Shown: in pieces, positions 1 through 10,074 of the stretch
Position numbering within the stretch: position 1 is the stretch's first letter
Layout: the number at the start of each line of letters is the position of its first letter
DNA from: Silurus meridionalis
Taxonomy: Eukaryota > Chordata > Actinopteri > Siluriformes > Siluridae
Length of the DNA: 64,000 nucleotides
Direction: 5' to 3'
Assembly (NCBI RefSeq): GCF_014805685.1
Contig: NC_060887.1
Location: 30,461,463 to 30,525,462, forward strand
Translations under genes and position numbers: made by a program
The notes under the pieces: generated by a model
Told to the model about the DNA's origin: nothing
What the model saw: only the letters and a program-made list of their open reading frames with translations
Databases searched by the model: none

Positions 1-1052
1 TATGTTGGGAAAAAGAAACCATAAGCCTGAAGGATATAGCAAATATATCATTCTTTTTAGGAGACCAAATTGTAAGTAGTAGCCTTCATGCCAATTTTTC
101 ATGCCCTTGGCATTCTCATAACTTCCTTTGAGATAATGTCAATGGATAAATGTACTACACAAATATTCAATTAAATTCAAATGAATAACCAGCTGAGTCA
201 TCTGCCAACAACTAGGCTTGAAGAAATACATTTAAGGGCAAATCCATGGCCAAACATGCTGTAAATGATTTTAATGCATGATACAGAAGGCAAATAACCA
301 CATTTTAGACACAAAGCTTTTATATTTTCAATAATATCATGTAGTAAACCCTTAATATACCCAAATGATTTGTATTTATTTCCTGCTTACACAACCGCCA
401 CCTTAAAAAGTTAAAGCTGTCAATGATAATGCAGACAAAGCAGAATATCTCTTCCACTGTACTCTTCTAGTGTTATCCGCTCCAGATCACTGTATTTATC
501 TTGTGCCCTGGCCCATTTATCAAAATAGACATGTTCACCATAATAAATAAATATTTACAATAGCATCTCACTCTGCATGCAACAGTTAGTAGATTAGTCA
601 GATTTGATATTTCATAGATTAATCAGACCAGAACTACTGAACCAGAGCGTGACATAAAAATGAATATCATATATCTGTTATGCTGTTGAACGGATGTGAA
701 CGTTTTGGATTCTTCTGAGTTATTTGGCTCTATACGTTCCCTATGACAGGTATTCTGACTAATCGCATTTATCCTATTCAAAAAACATTTCTAAACCATA
801 TTATAAGCAAATATTCTTTATAATCACAGAATCTCACATTTATTTAACATGACTGGGAAGGATTTTTTTAGGTTAAATTTGCTAGATGTTTTGTAACTGA
901 ATACAATTTTTGGATAAGTTTTGTTGTAGTGTCCTTTGAGGTACTTACATTTTTCTTTTATCACTTTGTTTGTGTATAAATGTTATTTCATGCTCTACTG
1001 CTATTCTTTTTATAGTTTGTTATTACTTTACTTAGTACACCTACATAGCTCA
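1..1052. other. AT-rich non-coding flank of the R2-type insertion
   Basis: No open frame or RNA gene is supported here. The last 110 bases or so (about 940-1052) resemble 12580-12675 at roughly three quarters identity by eye; both end in CCTACATAGCTCA. This makes the stretch the target flank of the retrotransposon that follows. The rest shows nothing recognisable. Confidence 0.6.
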
Positions 1053-1361
1053 AGATCTGTTGTGTAGGACTTGATGTTGATATCCCTTGATACATACTTG
1101 AGGCACCGATGAGACTCTGTGGGATGGTCTATTCAGTGGTGGCACCCTCTGCCACACTACTCCTCAGTCCTTTCTTCCGAGGTGGCTCCTTCTCAATTCC
1201 TGAGGCACCGCTCAGACTCTGTGGCAAGGTCCACTGAGTGATGGCACCCTTTGGGTTGTCAAGTGGGCGCCCTCCTTCCTGGGTGTTTCGCTGATAGGCC
1301 CACGACACCTCCAGAGAGTTCAGCAGTGAATCCCAGTGTCCCAGGTTCACTCCCTAGATGC
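1053..1361 (-). repeat. 3' UTR of the R2-type element, copy 1 of the direct repeat
   Basis: This segment carries two related blocks beginning TGAGGCACCG (1100 and 1201), each about 48 bases, and a perfect 6-bp hairpin, GTGGCA/TGCCAC with a 5-base loop (1139-1155). It recurs at 5000-5245 with about two substitutions and one length difference: 1260-1327 (68 bases) here against 5 bases there. In R2-group elements the 3' UTR RNA structure is what the RT recognises, so the hairpin and duplicated blocks are candidates for that role. Confidence 0.85.
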
Positions 1362-1368
1362 CATCAAC

Positions 1369-4300
1369 TCACTTAAAGAACCAGGCGGAGTCTTTTCTCT
1401 TCACCCACAGCCACTGGCTTCCCTTTTCCACAGCTGCAGAGAGGTCTTTGACCGCCTGCTGGTGGGCCTTTCCTCGTACTCCCATCTCCCTGAGTAGCCT
1501 GGATGTTGTGGTGGCTACGAACCCTCTGCAACCTACTTCCACTGGGCGTACCTTTACATTCCAGCCTTGTTGTTGTGCATCGGCTGCAAGTTTAGCATAC
1601 CTCAGCCATTTCCGTTCATAGGCCTCCTCCACTGCACCCTCCCAGGGAACGGTGAGCTCGATGATGTAGACAAGTTTGAGCGAGGCTGACCACAGAACAA
1701 GGTCTGGCCGCAGGTTGGTGGCTGCAATTTCAGCTGGGAAGCATAGTTTCTTATTCAAGTCTGCCAGCAGCTTCCAGTCCTGCTCTACCCAGCTGACCAT
1801 AGTCTGATCTTATGGTGGTGAGGTTGGCTTGACCTCACCCTCCCGAACAAATGGTGTTGGCTGCCACTGGGATGATGGGGGAGGAAGGGCATTCACATTT
1901 GTCCGTCGATTTTCCAACACTGCAGCAAGACACTTCAGCACCTGGTTGTGCCGCCAGGTGTAACGCCCTTGGGTGAGGCTGGTCTTGCATCCCACTAAGA
2001 TGTGCTTCAGTGTTGCTAGACTTGGGCATAGAGGGCACGTGGGGTCCTCAGCATACCATTGGCTTAGGTTTGCAGGAGAAGGCAGGACATCATAGGCAGC
2101 CCGGATGGTAAAGCTTGCCCTGAATGTCTCCATTTCTCACAGCTCTTTCCAGGAGATCTTCCTCTTCTCCACTCCTTCCCATGCCATCCACTGCCCTTGC
2201 TTTGCCTGTGCCACTGCCTGGGCGCACCTTCTTGCTTCCTCCTCCCGCCGTACCTCCTGGACCACCATCTTGCGTCTCTGAGATGGAGAGGCCTTGCTCC
2301 ACACTGGTGTACTGGCCCCAAGTCCAAGACCACTCCTCCCCTCCTGCACTCGGCCCACAATGTCCTTGTGTCTGAGTGCCGCCTTTGCCTGCTCAGTTGC
2401 AGCCATCGGTGTCCACTTCCTTCCGGTGGCCAAGATGGGGGCCGCTTGGGCTACAAATGGATCACTCGAATCCAGTAGCATCATCTCCAGTCTGACTTTG
2501 GCACACTTGTACTCCTCTACCAGACTGGAAATGGGCAGGTGTAGTATCCCTTTGCCATAAAGACCAATACTGCTGAGGCACCTGGGAAGGCCAAGCCACT
2601 TCCTTACGTATGAGCCGACCAGTCTCTCCAGCTTTTCCACCTTTGAGAGTGGGACTTCGTAGAGGGTTAGTGGCCATAGGAGACGTGGAAGTAGTCCATA
2701 CTGCATGCACCAGAGCTTTAGCTTGCCAGGAAGCAGGGTTCTGTCGATGTTCTCCAGGCCACTGGCTACCTCCTTCCTAAGCTGCTCTACTTGCTCTTTG
2801 TCTTTAAGGGAGGCATCATACCACCGACCTAGACTCTTCACTGGCTTCTCTGAGACAGTTGGGATGGGTTCCTTGCCGATGTGGAACTGGTGGTCTGACA
2901 GCTTTCCCTTGATGATGGAAATGCTTCTGGACTTGCTCGGCTTGATCTTCATGCGGGCCCGCTCGATGTTGCCCTGGAGCTTACTTAATAGCCGTACAGT
3001 GCAAACCTTGGTTGTGGTGAGAGTTGTGAGGTCATCCATGTAAGCTCTGACTGGTGGCAGCCTCAGCCCAGGTCTTATTTGCTGTCCGCCAACTGTCCAT
3101 CTAGAGGCCCGAATGATGACCTCCATTGCCAAGGTGAAGGCCAGTGGGGAGATAGTGCAACCGGCCATAATTCCCACTTCCAGGTGTTGCCAAGCTGTTG
3201 TGTACTCTGCTGTTGTCACACAGAGTTGGACGTCCTTAAAGTAGGCCTTGACAAGGGTTGTAAGAGCTGCTGGCACTCTAAAGTAGTCAAAGGCTGTCCA
3301 GAGGAGGCTGTGAGGGACTGAGCCAAAGGCATTTGCAGGATCCAGGAACACCAGGTGCAGATCTGTTCCCTCCTTTTTGGTGACCTGGAACTGATGCCAG
3401 ATGACACTAGCATGTTCTACACAACCAGAGAAGCCTGAGATGCCTGCTTTCTGAATTGACGTGTCGATCAAGTTGTTTCTTTGCAGGTATCCTGCCAGCC
3501 GGTGAGCGACAACGCTGAAGAAGATTTTCCCCTCCACATTTAGAAGACTGATCTGCGAAACTGCCCGATCTCTGCAGAGTCCTTTTCCTTTGGGATAAGG
3601 ATCCCTCCGGCTCTCCGCCAGGATGTTGGTATCTCCTTCTTCTGCCACACTACTCTCATCAGTTTCCAGAGGAATCGCAGGACAGCTGGAGCTTTTGTAG
3701 AGCTTGTATGGAACTCCATTTGGGCCTGGAGACGATGCGGCCCTTGCTCTGCGCACGGTTTGTTCTACCTCACTCCACCTGGGTAGACTGATATCCAGCT
3801 CATGCTCTGGTGGGTTGACTGGTGGCATGTCATGTGGGAGTGTAACTTCTTCCTGGTGTCTGTCATCTGTGCAGGAGTTTTTCAGATGTTCTTCCAGGTC
3901 GGCCTTTGACACTGAGAGACTTCTGCTCTTCTCCTTTGTGAAGAGGGTCTTCACAAATTTGAATGGATCTTTGTAGAAGCGGGATCTTGTTTGCTCCTTC
4001 CTTCTGCGCTTCCTTAGGAGGTTTTCAGCTCTCCTCAGTGTTGCGAGCCTGTCCCGAATCTCTTCCTGCAACAGGTTAATACCCTCCTTCTCTTCCTCTA
4101 TGGCCTTCCTCCATTGCTTCTTTAACTGTCTCCTCTCCTTGACTAGGCGATCTATCTCTGTCTGCCTTCTGGACTTGGTGGTGATTGAAGGAGTAGCTCG
4201 TTTGTCTTCGACCACTCCAAATCGTTCCACCCCGTAGGCATAGATAAGATCGCCCATCCTTTCCAACTTTTTCAAGGCTGTGCCTCTGATCGCTTCCAGC

Positions 4301-4845
4301 ATGTTGCAGAGATCAGTGTTGGCCTCCTTCCACATCGTCTTGTTGCAGGCTTTTGGCCACTTAACTAATGGCCTTCGCCCCTGAGTCTTCTTCTCTGCTG
4401 TTGGTCGTGATGGGTTGGGTTCAGGTTGCCCTCTTGTGCCTTGTTGTTCCTCGTCTGGGGCAGGGGTGTTGATGTCCTGCAGACTGTGGTGTGTGTCCTG
4501 CTGCTGAACTTTTGTCGACTGACTCGGCCTGCTTCTCAGAAAGTAGCTGTCGATGCGTCTTCCCTGTTGACCCTTCTTTAGGCACCCTTTTTTGCCCTGG
4601 TGTATTTTCAGGCCTTGGGTGGAGGTAACCTTTGTCCAACCACAAATGCAGTTCTGGAGCTTATGTCCTGCTGTAACTGTCGGAGTCTCCTGTATGCTGA
4701 TCATCAATCTCGTAGTCTGTTCCGTTCCTGTGTTCATTACCGGGTTATCCGCCCACGAGCCATCTTCCGCCCCCGCTCTCGCTGGCTCAGGGGGTGTTTT
4801 CTTATTAAGGCTTTTCGTAGCTATGTGTGGGTGGGACCCATGCAC
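1369..4845 (-). pseudogene. R2/HERO-type retrotransposon ORF (zinc finger, RT, CCHC, RLE endonuclease), disabled
   Basis: One frame runs through three blocks separated by single in-frame stops: TGA at 2137-2139 and TAA at 1810-1812. Seen in order: a CxCG...H...C zinc finger (C66, C68, H82, C88); a basic coiled-coil-like stretch (about 225-300); RT with SPGPNGVPYKLYK (372-384), motif A VFLDPANAFG (499-508), motif B AGCTISPLAF (561-570) and motif C YMDD (602-605); after the first stop a CPLC...H...C finger; after the second stop an RLE-like RPD...ELTVPWE. The 4845 codon is GTG; the first in-frame ATG is residue 37 (4737), still ahead of the finger, and the frame stays open upstream to a TGA, so the true start is uncertain. 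Residues about 386-432 are out of the ancestral frame: the expected RT block (AGGILIPKEKDS) sits in another frame. The protein would reverse transcribe its own RNA at a nicked target; this copy should not work. Confidence 0.85.
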
Positions 4846-4861
4846 CTCTCGTGCTGGATCC

Positions 4862-4898
4862 CGCCGCCACGGGTAGCTAGCCCATGGCGGCCCCGTTG
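4862..4898 (-). other. Strong GC-rich hairpin in the element's 5' UTR
   Basis: On the minus strand GCCGCCA pairs with TGGCGGC, with an inner GGG/CCC extension around a CTAGCTA loop. R2 elements are known to carry HDV-like self-cleaving ribozymes at their 5' end. I see only the hairpin here, not a proven double-pseudoknot. Confidence 0.45.
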
Positions 4899-4999
4899 GG
4901 GTCTGTTCCCTCCTGTCAGCTGTCTTTCCATGCTGTCACAAGGTCTTTCCCTTGTTGTCAGCTGCCCTTTCACAGCAGTCACTGGTTCGCCAGATGATT

Positions 5000-5245
5000 A
5001 GATCTGTTGTGTAGGACTTGATGTTGATATCCCTTGATACATACTTGAGGCACCGATGAGACTCTGTGGGATGGTCTATTCAGTGGTGGCACCCTCTGCC
5101 ACACTACTCCTCAGTCCTTTCTTCCGAGGTGGCTCCTTCTCAATTCCTGAGGCACCGCTTAGACTCTGTGGCAAGGTCCACTGAGTGATGGCACCCTTTG
5201 GGTTGTAACGCGAATCCCAGCGTCCCAGGTTCACTCCCTAGATGC
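5000..5245 (-). repeat. Second, truncated R2-type 3' UTR abutting the element's 5' end
   Basis: It begins with the same AGATCTGTTGTG terminus as position 1053 and ends in CTAGATGC, matching 1354-1361. It is a 5'-truncated 3' UTR joined directly to the 5' end of the complete copy. It is not a target-site duplication, because the related empty site at 12675 lacks it. Confidence 0.85.
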
Positions 5246-6469
5246 TTAAACATTGTATGACTATTATTATATGAAAATTCTCATATTATTGCAAACATTT
5301 TGCACAATAATCAAATTAGATCAAGTATCTTTAACTGGTATACTGTATATTGGAATGAAATGCCATAATGCATGACCATGATGCAACGCTTGTAATCATC
5401 AATACACAATCTTATTGAATACACAAAAAATGCAGAACAAAAAAGTATGGGCTGTAAACTATAATCTATTGTGTAGACGGAATATGGTGGCATATCATCT
5501 TGCTTTGTGGTGTACTTTCCCGCTATTATAAGAATTTGCTTAGTGAACTAGACAATCCTGTTAAGTCAATATTCTAATAAAAATATCAATATTTTAAATA
5601 ATACAGGAAAAAAAATCTTGAATAACTTCCGTTCATGAGAACAATGCTGTGCATGTTTTACTCGATTTTCTGCCAGTGCTTTATGCATGAGTAATGTGAG
5701 TTCCTAACTTTTTTTTGTTTCAGATGGAGGCCACCATACACAAAAATGCGGCTTTGGGCTCAAAGAACCTTACTGCACCTTCTTAAAGCCATTTGCTTCA
5801 AATGAAAAATTGTAATAAATCATTCCTGTCCAATTTCCACAAATAATTTGTAGTACAGTACAGTGCAGCTGTCTGTTATCAGGTTCACCAAAATGTGTGA
5901 AATTTTCAAATTCCTTCACCAGAATATAAACACTCAATACTGGATGAATGTTTTATAATGCACAAAAACCTGGCCTTCCTTCAAAGCACTGCTGCTTCAT
6001 AACTAATTTAAAACGTTTTTATCTTACTCTTATAGGCAAGGGCTTCTGTGTTTGGTGTGTAAAACATCTCTAAAAAAAACAGCATGTTGTTCTTTAATAC
6101 TGCATGTGATGACTCATTTTTCTGCACGATTGTGCAGGGCAAGAAAGCACTGAGCTTCATTCCTGCGGCATTTTTTGTTGATGTTGTTTGGTTTTTTTTG
6201 TGCGCCTGGCCATCAAGAGGGGCTTGTGATATTTCAATAGATTAAAACTGATAACTTACACAATTGTTTGGTATTTATAGGTGCAATTTTGCAATCTAGC
6301 AGTAGTCTATGCTCTTTTTAATGTTACAATATCCACAAGTTCTTTGTACTTTTTTTATGTTTTCTATGTTAAAAATGTAAAGTAAATATGTAAATTTAAA
6401 AAAAATTATATACTTTGTCAAACACCATTAAACACATTAATACTAATGCCATCAATGCAACTCACCAGC
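5246..6469. other. Non-coding flank; one candidate host exon inside
   Basis: The first 45 bases continue the R2 target site (TTAAACATTG, compare 12675 onward). The remainder is AT-rich with homopolymer T runs. Apart from the exon candidate at 5724-5815 I see nothing else. Confidence 0.5.
5724..5815 (+). CDS. Candidate 3'-terminal exon of an unidentified host gene
   Basis: A textbook 3' splice site precedes it: branch-like CTAAC at 5704-5708, then a T-rich tract and CAG ending at 5723. Taken in the frame that leaves two exon bases to complete a split codon, the exon encodes 29 residues (GGHHTQKCGFGL, then KEPYCTF) and stops at TAA 5813-5815, which overlaps an AATAAA at 5814-5819. The Cys/His content looks like a secreted domain, but I do not recognise it. 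Another frame (MEATIHKNAAL..., 20 codons) is also open. No upstream exon was found in the window. A chance match to splice consensus remains possible. Confidence 0.25.
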
Positions 6470-7015
6470 CAGAGATGAGAAGTAACGAAGTACAAATACT
6501 TAATTACTGTACATAAGTAGATTATTTTTCTTGTATCACTACTACTACTCATTTTTTGGACAACTTTTAACTTTCACTTATTAAAATTTTACACAAAAAT
6601 CTGTACTTTCTACTTCTTACATTTTCAACCCAGACTCATTACTTTAGTTTGAATCTATTTGATGACATGATCAATATTTATTCTTCTTATTGGACACTGT
6701 TTTCAGCACATCAAACTTTTTCTTGTCATTGTACATCTTATTTAATCTACTGTACCACATGGTGTATCATTTCCTGGCTCTCACACACCACAGACGGAGA
6801 CTTGTTTATGGTTTTATGGTTTATAAAGATAACAAAGAGCAGGGCGGAGGGCTACAAAAAAATAAACTGCCCTGCTTCTTGGTATCTTCGTAAACTTCTC
6901 TAACATGTTACACTGAGTCACTGTGACGAATGCAAAAATTCAGATTATTTGTCTTCCATCTGGTCTATTAATTTCTATACATTTGTTTGTTATTTCCAAA
7001 GGAAATACTGACTGA

Positions 7016-7016
<1 letters not shown>

Positions 7017-7075
<59 letters not shown>
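7017..7075. repeat. (AAT)n microsatellite
   Basis: About 20 uninterrupted TAA/AAT units inside the hAT-like composite. Confidence 0.95.
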
Positions 7076-7076
<1 letters not shown>

Positions 7077-7319
7077 TAAAGGGATTAATAAATAATCATA
7101 TTAATAGAATGTAATTAGAGGTTATATGGTCGTTTATTAATTAAGTCATGTATTTATTACATGCTAACCGGCTAACAACAAAACTTTCCCAGGTTTTTTT
7201 TCCTGCACTTGTGTTCCGAGGGGTTTGTTCTTCTTTTTTGTACTTGTTTCTTCTGAGATTGTTTTTTATTTGGAATCGAGTCTCCTTCTAAATAGGATTT
7301 GTATGTCTTTCGCCTATGG

Positions 7320-8100
7320 GACATTTGACCTGCATTTGATGAAAGCAGCCCGTCCTTGTCTTCGCGGCAATGCGCACGCGTAAACGTGTTGCCCTGACAA
7401 CAAGGCTCGAGCGCGGTCTCTTTAACTGTCAGAGTTTTGCTGTGGCTGCGAAATGGAGATAAAACATGTGTTGGTTGATTTTATTTACTGACGTGTGTGA
7501 ACTATCACAATTCAAACATATGGACGTGACAAAACTACACCCCAATGCCACTCACAAGTGGGGCAAAAGATAAGAAGCTTATGTTCCTCATGTGAGATCG
7601 AGCGGTGGACTTGTCGAGTCAGATTTTTGCGGCGAGTGCCTATAACTATATAATGTCCTCACAATTTTTAAAAACAAAAAATGTAAACAAACTTTACTCA
7701 TATATAATCTCTTGTGCAAAATGCTTTACGAATGTCAATCAGAAAACGCCGCTCCGTTACTGAATTGTGGCGCGCACATGAATGAGCTAATGGTTTTAGC
7801 GTGCGATAGTCGGTTATGGAAGTAAAAACAAGTGTTCTCCTTTGTAAAATATATTTTTAACAATAACTGAACCTTTAAAGACAAACCTGATGTGAGCCCA
7901 GAGATTGAGTGACTTGTATTTACTTATTTTTTAACCGATTTGTTCACTTTAATAAACTTATTTCTGAAAACAGAAATGTGCAAAAAAACAACTACATTAC
8001 CCACAATGCTCGCAGAATATTAGACCAATCAGCTTCGCCACTGCACACCGCAAATGATGTAATCGAGGCGACTGTATTACTGATTTATTTATTTATATGC
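7320..8100. other. CpG-containing payload of the hAT-like composite
   Basis: Compared with its AT-rich surroundings this stretch has several CpG-rich patches (for example GCGCACGCGTAAACGTG near 7370 and GGCGCGCACATGAATGAG near 7770) and a CTACATTACCCACAATGC motif near 7991, which is frequent in vertebrate promoters. No convincing ORF is present. It may be captured promoter-like host DNA or simply the internal body of an unknown transposon. Confidence 0.3.
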
Positions 8101-9522
8101 ATATATCTGTGAATTCGGTGGTCAAGAAAAAGAAACCATTTTGCATCTTTTTTTCCCATTGTATTTACTTAAGGATATTTTGGAAAGATATAGAATTCTA
8201 TATTAATAAAAAAATGCAAAGTGGGATAGAAATATGTATTTTTGAAGTGCTGTTTTGTGAACAACAATATATAATACCTTTTTTGTTTTATAAGGAAAAT
8301 TCCATATTCATAAGAAAAAGTGGGCTCAATGTAGACCAAACTTTACTATTTTATTAATGACTTTATATTGTATGTAAATCTCTTGGAAGAAACAAAAACC
8401 AAAAAAGCACTGAACAACATGTAATGCTGTAAAAGCTTTGAAATTTATGTAATGTTTAATTGTTTCATTTTTTGTTTGTTTATTTTAATTTTTGTCTCTG
8501 TAAGTAAGTGTAAATTTGACATGAGTATGTAATACTTCTTGTTCTTTTGGCATTTAATAAAAAAATAAAAAAATAAATATGATTTACTTATATGCATATT
8601 TCTCTTTAAACCTATTTGTATTCCTCCGTCATTTTTAATTCGATTGTGTCATTCAATTGTGTCAATAGTGCAGGGTTTATATTTCTTTCCCCCTGCGATG
8701 TTGTTAACTACACAGTCTTGTACTTTTGTCTTTTTGTTTTATTTTGATATACTTATTTGCTTTAAGTCAAAGATTGTAAAGATGTGATTCACCTTGTAGC
8801 TTGTTGGTTTGGACTAAAAATCCTCTATGGGAAAATGAATGGGGAAATTTGAAAAGATTTCAAATATGGGCAAGAGTGACTGTTTCATCACATATTACAA
8901 AAACTTTCCCACTATTACTACTATCACTGCAGCATAAGCAATCAACATTAAAAAATGCACTGTTTATATGAACAAAAATAAACGTAATATATTTTGTTAT
9001 TGTAATATCATTTGTTTGTTTCAAGGAGAGCATCATCCTCTAGTTGACCTGACGAAAAAAAATAGAGAAGAGTTGTGTCTTTGACAGTATACCACTTGTT
9101 GCACCAGAGGAAGCACTAGGAAAGAAGAGAGTAAGTCAAATGGCACTCAGATGCTGACGACACTTCCTTTCTTGACCTGGTAAATACATAATTTCACTTC
9201 GCTAGCCACATATCAACCTCAACTAAATGATAATTGTTCTTGCCTTTTTATGTTAAATGTCTTTAAAGCATCTACCAAGAGGTTGTTTTAGATTATAGAC
9301 AATAGAATAAATCTTGAATTTACAGGAATAATTTTTTATTGTGTGATGCTGTTTTCAGGAAAATGAATCAGTTGCACAAAAAATGACAAAAAATAATATT
9401 TAGCAAAAGATAATGGCGGCTGTAAAACAATGCTGATCTCAATCGCAAATTGCGGCAGGTAACTTGTTTAATTTATATCTTTCATTGCAAAGGTTTAGAA
9501 AACATAATAACTGATATTGTAT

Positions 9523-10003
9523 TTCAAGACCCGAAGCCTATAGGGGTGTTGGAGGAGCTAAGTGTATAAGTAAAAGCGATTTGTTGTGGTGTGTGGTGTA
9601 TGATCTGAGCACTGACAAGCAGACAGTCCGTTTCTGCAACCTCTAAAACAATGTTGCAGCACTCATGCTTCTGTTTTTTGAAGCAGCTTCTGCACCTGAC
9701 GCACCACAAGAGGACTCGACTTCTTTGATGGACCCTTACGAGGCCTGTTCTGAGTGGAACCCATCTTGGAAAACCTCTGTATGACCCTGGCCACTGTACT
9801 GTAACTCAGTTATCTTCTTATAGCCTCTGGTCATCTTTGTGTAGAGCAACAATTCAAATTCTCAAATCATCAGAGAGTTTTTGCTATGAGGTGCCATGTT
9901 GAACATCCAGTGGTCAGTATAAGAGAAAGTTTTATCTAACCAACTTTTAAGTTTTTTAAATATTGCTGAAATGTGAGGTGTGTACTCACTCTTGTGAGAT
10001 ACT
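9523..10003 (-). mobile_element. Tc1-like element, 5' part with terminal inverted repeat
   Basis: The outer end reads (reversed) TACAGTATCTCACAAGAGTG then TACACACCTCACATTT, a TIR characteristic of one fish Tc1 group. The element is truncated on its left side, within the transposase. Confidence 0.75.
9524..9898 (-). pseudogene. Tc1-like transposase, N-terminal fragment
   Basis: Reading on the minus strand from ATG near 9898 (MAPHSKN) the frame hits a stop early. It then recovers in shifted frames the helix-turn-helix text GYKKITEL and TVARVIQRFSKMGS, followed by QNRPRKGPSKKS and, in yet another frame, LLVSAQIIHHT. These are the DNA-binding half of a Tc1 family transposase. The DDE catalytic half is missing. 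Its TIR lies just to the right (about 9960-10003, reversed ACAGTATCTCACAAGAGTGA). The fragment is heavily broken and old. Confidence 0.8.
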
Positions 10004-10004
10004 G

Positions 10005-10007
<3 letters not shown>

Positions 10008-10070
<63 letters not shown>
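10008..10070. repeat. (TA)n microsatellite between two Tc1 elements
   Basis: About 30 TA units between the TIR of one Tc1 element and that of the next. Tc1 elements insert at TA, so the tract may have expanded from the duplicated TA target. Confidence 0.95.

Positions 10071-10074
<4 letters not shown>

Larger units (their letters stand above)
1053..5245 (-). mobile_element. R2-group (HERO-like) non-LTR retrotransposon with a joined second 3' end
   Basis: The element reads on the minus strand: 5' end near 4999, coding region 4845-1369, 3' UTR 1368-1053. Domain order (N-terminal zinc finger, RT, C-terminal CCHC, restriction-like endonuclease) is that of the RLE-bearing R2/NeSL/HERO superfamily; HERO is my best guess for the clade because HERO elements are known from fish. 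There is no poly(A) tail at the 3' end, as is common in this group. Upstream of the 5' end (5000-5245) lies a second copy of the 3' UTR beginning at exactly the same terminal base. A diverged empty site lies at about 12675. The two UTR copies differ by only a few substitutions plus one 63-base length difference, so the insertion looks young. Confidence 0.85.

Noticed and set aside
1100..1160. Hammerhead ribozyme suggested by CCGATGAGACTC in the repeat
   Set aside because: The conserved GAAA arm and a fitting third stem could not be found on either strand.
2124..4876. Plus-strand frames opposite the retrotransposon ORF
   Set aside because: Shadow frames. The minus strand carries the conserved RT, zinc-finger and endonuclease motifs.
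1053..5245. Long terminal repeats of an LTR retrotransposon or endogenous retrovirus, prompted by the flanking direct repeat and the YMDD motif
   Set aside because: There is no protease, RNase H or integrase. The endonuclease is of the RLE type downstream of RT, the repeats lack TG...CA ends, and a primer-binding site is not evident. The order fits R2-group non-LTR elements.
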